Positions 1-11,600 of a stretch of DNA of 64,000 nt are shown in pieces. Origin of the DNA: Nereocystis luetkeana (Eukaryota; Sar; Phaeophyceae; Laminariales; Laminariaceae). Numbering within the stretch: position 1 is the first letter of the stretch; the number at the start of each line of letters is the position of its first letter. The notes beneath the pieces were generated by a model. It saw only the letters and a list, made by a program, of their open reading frames with translations, did no database searches and was not told the origin of the DNA. The stretch is from contig JARUPZ010000036.1 of NCBI GenBank assembly GCA_031213475.1, positions 496,001 through 560,000 on the forward strand, given 5' to 3'. Made by a program: the position numbers and the translations under genes.

Positions 1-2928
1 TGGTAGTCGGCGTACTACTTCGCTACCCAGCTAATACCTGGCCGTGGACTCCAGCCAAGGCATTCCTCATCACTCGCAACCCTAGTGCTGGCACATGAGA
101 CATGGGAGAACGGTGCTGTTGGTGACAGGGAGGCCAGGGGGGCAGATTAAGAGCTGTGCGGACATTCAGCGCCACATCCGCCGGCAGCGGTGAAAACAAT
201 ATATTGCGGGGGGGTTGTAGCTGGTGATCGATCGAGGTAGAGCGGCACGCTTTCTTTCGCCCGTTTGGGGCTTGAAGGCATTCCGTAATCAAAGGCATAC
301 CTTCATCGAAGGCATGCCGCAAAGGTGGTAAAACGTAAAAAAAAAAGCAAATGATAGTTGTTGGAGCACCGACCGCACCTCGAGCTGCAGGGGTAGGCAG
401 GGGATGCGCCTCCTTCGTGCAACGGAAGGAGTTCATTGTACGACACGTGCACAGGCAGCACGCTGATACTCGAACTACACACCCTACTCCTCGTAGCAGG
501 TTGGTATTGCCGCACTTGCCGCTTGTTGGGTCTTAGTTTATATACATGTACCCATATTCCCGAGGAAAAAACTCCTGCGCGAGCAAGGCGTTGTATTTTT
601 ATCCTCAAGTTCACAACAGTATGGTGTCTTCATGTAACGGCTCTACAGCCGGCGTGAGCACTCTGTGCCGTTGGAGAGGTTATAGAGGGAGGGACCTTGA
701 GGAAACTTCTATATTGTCACCGCAAACTCTCGCCAGAAGAAATAAGGGTACGTTCACCAATCCGTCTCAGAGAATTCGAAGCATTCCAACAGCTTTCAAT
801 ACTTGACGAAACGCCCTACTAAAACGCCCACCTGCCTCGTACCTGTCTGGGAGGGTTTGAGTTTCCGGGGGGAGCGTTTGCTGAGCCAGGGCGTGATCCG
901 ATACTCGACCTTCTCGCCGAAGTGAGAGGGCTTCCGCCGCCCCGCGCTCCTGCTCCTTCCTTGTCTGTCCTAATACGATCCAGGTTTACTGGCTGGTATG
1001 ACCTGTCCGCCGAGTTATATTGGCAGTGGCGACAGCGCGGGGGGGGGCGGGTGTACTCATTCCCGTGCATGGCCGTAGTCGTATGACCACAGCCGCTCGC
1101 AACCATATCATACCGGGATGGAGCACATTGGGTTTTCACCTAGCTGTAAAAGGCTTTGCCTGCAACAAGCGCGAAGCGCCGTGAGGTATTCGGCGGATCG
1201 CATCAAAAGGACGAGCTGCATCCTGCTAAGAACCGCTTGTGCGGTGGATTTTCTCGCATATGGATGACAGCGTCGAATTGACTTTTTTTTTTGTGGTGTG
1301 GCCGCATCCAGATGACGGGGGGCCGGGGTGTACTCGATCTCATACATGGCCGTAGTCGTATGACCCTAGCCTCTCACATCCCTATAACGCCGGGACGGAG
1401 CACTTCAGGTTTTAACCGACCAGGCAGACGTTGCTTGTACCAAGCGCGAAGCGCCGTGAGGTGTTCAGCGAGTCGCATGAAGGGTGAGGTTCATCCTGCT
1501 AAGAGTTGCTTGTGAGGCGGACTTGAATATATGGATGATAGCTTCAATGAGTAAACTTAACTTACGGTGTGGCCACTTCCAGAGACAGCAATGGGGGTAC
1601 TAAGTAACTGACTCTTGGAGGCCTTACCGTAAACACTACGTGATACGATCATTCCCCTTGAGCGGGGGAAAGGTTCCCCACCCCGCACAAACGATCCAAC
1701 TCGACGACCAGCTGTGACCGACCGCCAAGAATAAAACAAAAGTGGTACCCTGGTTGTCTAGCTCAAGTAGTGAGCGGCATGTTTTACAGTATCGTTGCCA
1801 ACCGACGCCAACCCAACCTATATTCAATATATAGCGCGGGACGCGGAGGGGGGGGGGGGGGGGTAAGGAGAAACGACACGGAGCCTATTCGAACGCTATG
1901 ACTACGATGCCAAGGCGGACAGAAAGTCGTGATTTTCGATCCAAAGATGTCCCCACTTTATTCCTGGTAGTCAGGGGCCTGGATGGAGTATTTACTCGGC
2001 GGGAGCCCTCTCCACCCCGAGTCTTGAATGGCATGGTGTTGTGGATGGACGAAGTCGTGTAAGCGTGATGTCACCCAGTCTCTACGGCGACAAACAGTTC
2101 TGCGCGCTTAGGGGCTAATATTGACAGGAGTTTGTTATCATAAAAAAAGGTCAGGTACCGTACCGTAGTACACCCTCACCGAACGGCCCGGCCCAACAGG
2201 AGCACGGACAGCGGGAGAATCCTGTTCGCATTTTTACTCGGTTAGTCCAACAGCCAAGCCTTCCGGTCCTGAAGCATGAAGAAACTTTCTACTTTTAGCA
2301 TCGCACTTTTATCAGTAACAGCATAGTAACATCCAGATACCGCTCTGGTCGGGAAAGTAATGCCCGTTTCCTTTTCACACTCCCATTGCATGGTCAGAGC
2401 GGGTTAGGGTAGGGCTCATTCTTACCGGAGAGCTTTTTTCCAGAATTTCCTTAGTTTGGAAGTAACTAGAATTTTGTATCAAGATACGGAGGCGTTCTGC
2501 CACAATTCGTGAATTTTCCAGGAGAAAAAAAATGGGAAAGTTATCGTACTTCACATATATGGGGAAAAATATCAGGAAAATTTGGAAGATAAAAAAAAAT
2601 CACGGAAAAAATATGGAAATTATAGAAAAAGAAACTCTCCCATAATAAGAGTGAGGGTGAAATATATTTACCTGGTACTTAAATATCTAATTACATATAT
2701 TAAATAATTGATTAATTGATTGCTACCTGGTATGTAATTGGTGTGTTTCAGGAGACGATATGAAAGAAAAAAAGGGCAAACATTAAAAGTCCGTAGTTAG
2801 TATCCACACGAAGTATGAGTGGAGGTGATGTTGTTTTGTTCTTTGAGGAGCCACTATGGACCGACTTAGGCTTTGGTGGGCCGATACACAGATTCGCGTT
2901 GGCCGCTTGGCATAGCATATATACCGTG
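1..2928. other. Region downstream of the DnaJ gene, with a duplicated repeat
   Basis: No supported gene. Contains a dispersed repeat (1034-1865) and an AT-rich stretch (2440-2780). A minus-strand open stretch at 835-1000 ending at a GTACGA donor is open in two frames but has no recognisable family and lies beyond the DnaJ gene stop. Confidence 0.45.
1325..1865 (+). repeat. Dispersed repeat R1, copy 1 (plus partial tandem copy 1034-1300)
   Basis: Shares long blocks with 49075-49590, including CATGGCCGTAGTCGT, AAGCGCGAAGCGCCGTGAGG, GTGTGGCCAC, CCAGAGACAGCAATG, GATCATTCCCCTTG and GCCAACCCAACCTAT, ending in a poly-G tract. The 5' half is duplicated in tandem at 1034-1300. It has no coding potential that I can see. 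Confidence 0.8.
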
Positions 2929-3054
2929 TCACCTTGCGGTATAGCATACCCAGCACGCTTTCGAGGCGGGCTCGTTCTGTCGCTTGCACACCACGCATGC
3001 CCACGCCCCCTTCGAAGGTGATCCTTGCTCCTGCATCGTCTGCCGCCGCCGGGC
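2929..3054 (-). CDS. RanBP2-type zinc finger, terminal exon
   Basis: After a CAG acceptor the exon reads [18 protein letters not shown], then [19 protein letters not shown], then YTAR and TGA. Spacing is W-x-C-x2-C-x3-N-x6-C-x2-C, an exact fit to the RanBP2/Nup153-type zinc finger. Reading through the possible donor GTATGC supplies the fourth cysteine and then the stop, which argues this is the true last exon. RanBP2 fingers bind single-stranded RNA, ubiquitin or Ran in characterised families. Confidence 0.85.
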   Translation of the reverse strand, partial: ARRRQTMQEQGSPSKGAWACVVCKRQNEPASKACWVCYTAR

Positions 3055-5629
3055 CTGTCACGGGGGCGGCGGCGGGAAGTCGAGCGTTGTCAAATGGGAA
3101 GGCCGTCTGATAATCATGTAAAGTGATTCGATGTGGACAGACACGACAGACTGCATAAAACTTACCAAGATCGTGGCCTGTACGTAGACTGGTTGGGGTG
3201 GACAGCAGACACGACGAGGTTGAACAAAATTACTGTTGAAATTGTGGCTACATTTGGCCCCGTGTAACCGACCATAGCGGCGATGAGTTCATCTCGTCTG
3301 GCTGGTGGCGAATCGATAAGCTGGACAAAAATAACTGTGAGAGGAGACAACCTGCTCAACTTTACACGACCTCCTACAACATCTAGGGCATGCCTTATTG
3401 TTTAGCTTGGTGAAGCTGGAGATCCTAGACAAATGTGTAGCTGGAATTACAATCCTGCCGTCCGGCCGAACTCTAAAAAAAAACACCACTCACGCGTGCT
3501 ACGATAAAGGTCTCTTCAACCCGTAATAATGAGACATGACGATCGCGTTCATGCTCGCAACCTTTTGTATTGTAGCATCAAAATGAAGTAAGACCACTAA
3601 ACAATCCTGCTCATGCTCGGTACCCTCTCGTTTCTAGATCCGCCATCGTGCTCCGATAATAGCTCCCACTAGTCAGTTGTTGGCTATTGTGTTGTACCAG
3701 TTTGGGCGGAGACATAAGGACTGTGTAGACATTACTGTGAATACCAAGCGGTCCTTATATTGACAGCCACTCAGAGTGGTAGCTAGTACATAAGTTACCT
3801 TAGGTGTGGCCCTTTGAGGGCTTCTGCGCTATTTGTGAGCAAACGTTGACGCCCCTATTGTTAGTAGTGTCATGACCTTCAACGTTGATCACTCATAAAC
3901 ATGCCCCAAAGGAAAACAAGAGTACAATGACAAAGACTATGGTCGGGTTTTTTTACTGCGCCACCCCACGACTAACTAGCTTTATCGCTACCGTAGTAAG
4001 ACATGCCTAGTTATCAATCAACTCCGCCCAAGCCATTCCTTACTCACAGTAGTCCCACTCGATGTAGCAGGGGGACTATAACCGACAATTTTGTTCATGG
4101 TCGCTACCTTCTCGCTTTTTGTCCCATCGGTGGCTCCGCCGCCTTCATCCTGTGCTGCCGCGCGGCTCATCCGCCTCCAGTACCAACTGTTCGTTTTGTC
4201 CATCCCTGTAGGCTCCGAACCCGCAGAAGCAGCAGCAGCAGCAGCAGCAGCAACAGCCCCGGCGGGACCACCCCCCCCCCCCTCCGGATCTGGAGCTCTC
4301 TTGCTAGGAGTACGCTCTGTACGCGATGGTTTCCTGTTTTTCTGTGAGGCGGCACAACGAGCGGTTAGGGTTAGAGAAGAGTGTCACGCTACCAATTCAC
4401 AGTGCTGTTGATATTCCGCGACGTGCCAGCATGTCTTTGATTCGGCGTGCTGTGTTTCTCGCGGCGCGCCTTCTTTTCGCGGTCTGTACGCACGTACGGA
4501 CGTACGGACGTATGACGTACAGTAAACGGGATTTTTTCGTGACATGCAGGGTGGCGCGGGGGGTTGGTAGAACGGTACTACTCCCAACCTTTTGCGTGCG
4601 AGCTATTTATACGCAGGGCTCCGACCTTTTGCGTGCGAACTTCCCTTTTTTTCCTTTTCTCTTGTGTGCTTAGCCTGTGGACGCGCGCACAATAAACCTC
4701 GACATCGCATTTTTTTTTTGCTTTCCCCCGTGGAGAACGGGAAGCACACTACCAACGAAAAACGGGAAAACAAAATACGCATGCATGGTTTTGACGCGTG
4801 CTACTGCTATGGTAGAGGTAAGTAGCACTCTGAGCGTAAATACAAGAGCCGCTTTGTCTTCGTATCAACCTCTGAACGGTCCTTATATTCCGCCCGCCCA
4901 GGGTGATAAGGAATCGCCCAATACCGCTGGGATGCCGCTACGAGTCTCATGTTGTACACTATTTTGTTCATGCCTACCCACATGTCCACATATAGGCCAT
5001 GACCTTGTTAGCCGGGTTGCGCTTTTACGCTTCTCACGGCCAGATTTTTGGGTGGGGCATGGAGCTATTCAAAAGTGAGTATCAGAATCCTGCAATTCTA
5101 CTGTAGGTACGTAAATATAGCATGCTTTGTTTCTTGACCAGCGCAACCCTTTCGCTCTGTCTGTAGGCACCAGTAGTCTTGCCTCGTCGCCGCTCCCCGG
5201 TCCATCGTGACCAGCTATGGAGCTGCTGCGGAACTGCGATGACGCCCTCGTCTGCGGGACGGCTCCTTGCGCTTGGGACCTGCGTCGCCGTGCTTCCTCG
5301 ACCTGCGACATAATATATACGACATCATATCAACGGATAGAGAGACACATCGGGGGCGGGAAACCCCAGCAAAATCTCTGTAAATGTTTCTTCCATTCTC
5401 GAGGCATTCCCAATTAAGGGACAGCGATAATGGAGGAGGGACGCGAGCGGTCCAGATATCTACAAGTGCTTCACACACACACGTCGGGCAGGTAGATCAT
5501 CTACAGATCAGATAGATCATCTACAGATAGATTATCTGCGGATCAGATCAATCATCTACAGATCAGATAGATCATCTGGATCATTTAGATCCTAAAGTGC
5601 CGTTGTGACGAGATGATGTGCAAGCTCTG

Positions 5630-5681
<52 letters not shown>

Positions 5682-8600
5682 TGCCCGTGTCCCACCCTTG
5701 AAACGTATCGTATAGGTCGTGCAGACTATGCGCATCCCACCCGGCAACATGATGACCTATTAGATCATACGTCCATGTCTGGAGTATATCTTCCCTGAAC
5801 GATCTAGATGACGGAGTTCAGGAGCTTTAATAGTGTGAATCGAATAGATCTGCCCGATGTGCGAAACGTTTCGTCCAATTCTCGAGGCACTCCTACAAGC
5901 AGCAGAAAATACTCTCAACCATCGAAAGCACCCTCAACTATCGGAGGCGCTATCTTCGATCGGAGGCGCTATCAGCCATCGGAGGCGCTACGTTAGGAGT
6001 GGTATCATGGTATGATATAGCACCCAATAACTGATTTTGAGACAATACGTACTGCTGCACAGTAGAAATGAAAATTTAACCCAAGAAAAAAATCGCGTTG
6101 GCCACAGCAGCAGCAGCAGTGGGGGCATTCATGATGAATATTCTACAGTAGTTAAACACTAATTGAGGGGTCCCTTAATGACTGCCGTATGGGGTTGGGC
6201 AGACTGTTTCCCGAACGTGTTGGGTAGTTCGAGAAGTCGAAGAAGTCGGTCCAGGAGCCCCGTCGACCAGACGGTACCTAGCACTTGGCACGCCTCGGAC
6301 GCGGTCCAGATATGTATACGTAAAATGATTCGTCAATGCTCGAGGCACTCCAAACCGACCAACCAAACGATAGTTGGTCCGCGACGGACTCTTCAACCAT
6401 GCGATGATCGGTCGGTCGCAGCCTATGTATAAAATGGTCGGCGCAACGACAACAGCGAAATTAACCCTTGGCCTGACTGCAGACACTTGACATCCTTCGC
6501 ATGCTGCACATAGGTCGTCGGCGTTGCCGCTGTTTCCTGGCATGTACGCGAATAGCTAATCCCTTCAGAACTGCGCCCACATTGATGGGGACAAAAAAAC
6601 AAAAAACGGAGGTTGCATGTTTTTTATGTTGTGCTACCTCAAATCGATAATTTCGGACAGAGGTTTCCTGTTTGTTTGGGTTCCCCTTGCTTTTTGTGTC
6701 TGTTTCTTCTTTCGGGGAATGTTTCTGAGCGATACAACGTTGAAGCTCTTTCATGCTGCACATTGTCAGAAGATGGCAAACGCAATACCGCTGTAACAAA
6801 TATAGCTTCGGCGCTGACTTGAAGCCTGGCCCAGGGTGTTATCGCCCTACAATTAAAGCGTGCCGGCAACATGGTCATGACTTGGGGTACTCGATTTAAG
6901 AGCTTCCAAAATAACAGAAAACGGACTGAAAAAAAGAGCGTTAAATTTGACTTGGAATGGAAGCTTGAATACTCAGATTTCGCCCGACTTTTCCCGCTAT
7001 ACGAGATTGTGCGCTCTCGAGGAAACAAGAATATATCCCGATTCAAGAGATAGTTTCGCTCTTTGCTAGAGAGGGTTTCGCTGATATCCCGAGGTAACAT
7101 CAAATCGCCCTTGAACGGGGTTAAGAGCGGTTCGGATGCTAGAGCGGTAACACTGGCCAATTCCGCGGGGCTCTAAAATCAGATACCCCACTGTGTCAGA
7201 CCTGCGCTCTGGCCTTCTCAGCCGCCGAGGACCCGCCGATACCGTCGCTCTGGAAGCCTGACACCTGCCGGCCGCACAAGACACGCGTGTTCGGAACGCA
7301 GTTTACAGGAACGAAATTGTTAATAATGGGAGAGCAAACCTTACACGCGCATTGCATAGGGGGTGATCCAAAGGGTAAAATGATTTCACTTTGCGACCCA
7401 ACGGATATTCCACTTCAAGCCACAAGGTACGAAACGCAGTTGGCGATATGGAACTACTGAAAGCACGGCAGACCTTGCACAATGGTTGCACAGGGTGGTC
7501 CAACAGACGCAAGGATTGCGCAGGGTGATCCAAACGGACACAAAGACTACACAGGGTGGTCCAACGGACACGAGGATTTCACAGGGTGATCCAAACGCAC
7601 ACAAAAGATTACACAGGGTGATTCAACGGGTATTTCTGCCTGGCACCTGTTGGCCGCACTAGACAACGTGTGTATGAAACGCGGTTTGCATAGTTGGAAT
7701 AAAACGAACACGAAAACGATCTCAATTCTGACTGGTTGCTTTCTACTGACCCGCCTGCAACTATTCAGCGGAAATGTACACTGCGGGACTACGGACTTAG
7801 GTGTTTTGGGCGGAAGAGGGCGGGCGGGGGGGGGGGCTATGTACCCGAAACAATTAGAGCAGCAGTCCTTACACAAGGAGGGCACAAGGGAATGATACGA
7901 TGGGATCACCCTCCCGCGAACACAAGGATTGCACAGGGTGATCCAACCGATACTTAAGTTCCAGCTACCACCTGCGCGACCTTCTCTTGCGCTGTCTCCA
8001 AAGAACACGCAGCAAACCCAACATTGGGCAAAATCAAAATGAAGGATTGGTAAGGTGTTGGGCCAAGGTTGCGCAGAGCATATTTGGTTGGACGAATAGG
8101 ATTTTTATCACAAAGGAGTACGAGGCACAACAAACATCAAGAGGGTGAAACGAAAAAATCACGTCCGCGAGGCCTTGTTTCGAAACAACCTTATTTTTTG
8201 TTGCCTTGTGGTTTCAACTACCAAGAAGGAAGTTGAAAAAAAACACGAAAATAAAAAGTTGTAAAAAAAAGAAAGGAGCATCGGAGAATGGCTGTTGTAC
8301 GTATCGTGAAATAACTAAATGAATTGGCTTTTTCTCAATACCACAGAGAGGGAATCCTAGCTTTCTCTCTCTTGCCTTTTGCCGCGGGGAGGCGGAAGCG
8401 TTCGCTCCCTCTTCCTTGCCAGTCGCTGCTGTCGACAGCGTAACCACCATGACAGGATCACAGTGGGCGCTCCACCCCCACGCGCTTGCAGCCCTAACTC
8501 GAAACTCATAGCAAGCGCAGGGTTCCAGATTTTTCTTGCGGCAGGAGTTGCCAACGACCAGGATAGGAGAGGTCACCTGGTGGGGGTACAGGGGAAAGGG

Positions 8601-11600
8601 GGGCGGGTCGGTTGGGTCGGAGGGGGGAGAAACATTGATGTTGCAACGGAGAAATGTCCTGAAGGTTGCTGGCTCAACTCTATCAAAATATGCTGCTTAC
8701 GGAAACCAGCAAGCCGCGTGTACTTTTCTCTCGCGTACTCCACGAAAAACATCAAGAACCAAACATGTTGGAACTAAGCTAGTCACACGGTGGTGAGAAG
8801 AGTAGTGTGTGAGCGTAGGGAGGGAAGCGTATGGGCCCGTTGGCCGGCATAGCGATCGATCGTTTGCGTCATCGTGGTTTCGGCGCAACCCTTTCCGAGG
8901 ATCATCGTGGAGAGTTGGTGGTATCAGTATCACACACTGGTACCTGCTACTGGTATGTGACTCCACCCTGGCCGGAAACGTAAGGAACGTTTCGTAAGGT
9001 CATCTGAGCCTAAGCGGGGATAATGGGATTGGTCCGAGTGATATCCGAGAAAGTTCGAACGAAAGGGACCGGGCCGAGCAATGACGGGTGCTACGATAGT
9101 GCAGCAGTAGTATTCTGACTGACGGAGGGGGCTCCTTACCTCAAGGGCACTGACAGCAATCAACAGCACTCAACAGCACTCAACCCTTTTAGGACCCCAG
9201 TCCCGTTTTGGGGACAAATCACTTGGAAATAGAATGGTTTGTCCCCAAATCGGGACTGCGGTACTAAATGGGTTAACGGCACATAACATCTACCCAAAAA
9301 TGAATGCCTTGTCGTCGTCCGATTTCCAATTGTGTTTTCCAAGACAAGCCTAATGTACGTATCGCAGGTGGGCATATGCAATAAGCAGAGCCCACGATGG
9401 ACCTAAAAATCATGTATCTCTCTATGTTCACACTCCATATTTGGTTCTGATTACGATCACTTCCCCCGTCATAGGCACCAAGCATCACTCGGGACGGAAA
9501 TATAAGGATCGCTTTGACACTAATATGAAGACCAAGTAGTCCTTAGATTTCCGACCATCGTGGTATTCATAGGGGCATGCGCTTGTTCATCGGATCGGAC
9601 ATTTTTTGCTTGCGTTGGCTGGAGTTCACGGCTAGTGCACACTACTATTAATAGTATTAGTATACATTTACTATAACTATTACGGGGGGCCATAGTAAAT
9701 AGGATCTACGATGCACAAAAAAACACAATGTATATATACTTAGTTTTACTAACTATAGTTGGTTCTATTTACGATGGTCCTCCGTAATAGTTTGGGTGGT
9801 AAGAATAAGCCAACCTGCTGATTTTGATTTCTACCAATAAGTAACACGTGTCGAGCTACAAACGCGCCAGTCATATACGTACAACGACACAGAACCCGCA
9901 AAGGACTGTAACACGCAAGCAACTATCTGCTGTAACTCCTATCAATAGTCAAGTACCGGTAATGACTATTCCGGGGGGCAGTAAATAGGAACTACGGTAC
10001 ACACAAACGCCTAAACATTTCCCTATTTTTACTAACACTATTTGGTCCCATTTACTATGGTCCCCCGTATTAGTCGGCGACAAATAGTGAGTCAAGTCAC
10101 AGCCCCACCGCTTACCCACTCGTACAGCTGCAGCTCTCTCTCTTTCTCGCTCTCTCATCTTGCTCGTATATACCGGCAGGCGGTAGTACAGATTTTCTCA
10201 AACTCAGTTTTTCTGGGCGGAGTATGGAGTTCCTCAAGTAAAGCGCATCAGCTAGCGTAGGAGCAACCACTACCGTAGTATTAGTATCAGTAGCCAATCA
10301 GATAGTAGCATATGTAGGGGCTACCACTACCGAAGTATCAGTATCAGTAGCCAATCAGATAGTAGCATAAGTAGGAGCTACCACTACCGAAGTATCAGTA
10401 TCAGTAGCCAATCAGGCAATAGCATAAGTAGGGGCTACCACTACCGTAGTATTAGTATCAGTAGCCAATCAGATAGTAGCATAAGTAGGGGCTACCACTA
10501 CCGTAGTATCAGTAGCCAATCAGATAATAGCAAAATATGTACTGTAGGAGCTACCACTACCGCAGTCTTAGTATCAGTAGCCAATCAGGCAATAGCATAA
10601 GTAGGAGCTACCACTACCGTAGTATTAGTATCAGTAGCCAATCAGATAGTAGCACAAGTAGAGGCTACCATTACCGTAGTATGCCTGTTTTATCAGTAGC
10701 CAATCAGATAGTAGTGTAAGTCTGCTCACCCAATCAGAGGCCGCCCGGCCCCGCAGTCTCCACTGCAGCTCGTAAGCAGTCGTCACCGGGAGATCTCCGC
10801 AACGCCACTCCAGCGTCACGGTAGACTCCGTCCGGTTGGTACTCCGCATCTTCGGCCGGGGTGGGGGCTATATGCGCACCAGGTACCATATACCGTCAAC
10901 ATCACATGCGATATAGCATCACATCACACATGCGATATACCATGCATGATGACATGCATGCGTTGCGGAACAGGGTGAGCGCGTTTAGCACTCCGCATGT
11001 TGGGCTGGGATAGGGGCTTTCATGCGTTGTGGAACACGGTGGACGCGGATATCATGGTGATATTATATAGCAAAATCACACTCTACAGAAGTTGTGCTAT
11101 TAATTATTGTACGATACGGATAAGGGCAACGGTAGGGATAGAGGTAGCGTATTTTGTCGAAGCAATGTTTGGGCTGACCAGGCTGCTAAACTAAAGAACT
11201 GAGAAGCTGTGATAGGAACCACTACCCAGTATCGTTGCAAAACGTTTACTATTTTACAGTAAGTACCAGGTACTTTCCAACAGTACTAAGAACATCTCAG
11301 ACAGACCATCTACATATCATTCCCACAGATCATGATCTAGATCCTTCAGGGCAGACATATTCCTGATATGTATGATCTACTAATAATAATAGCTCCTCGT
11401 GTTGCCGGGTGGGTGGGTGGGTGGGTGGGTGGGAGTCGCATAAGCTGCACGATTTACAGTAGTAGGACATGTTTTCTGGGCTGGATCTGCACAGCTGTAT
11501 AGATCCTGCACCACATCTCGTAACGGTGGGTCAGGTCAGGACCTAGCTTAGATAGATAGATAGATCGTGATCTGTCCCACTCAAAGTCAGTCAGTGTATG

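Noticed and set aside
6639..7160. 173-codon minus-strand ORF
   Set aside because: No domain, no phase-compatible splice sites to the adjoining exons, and composition like neighbouring intron sequence.
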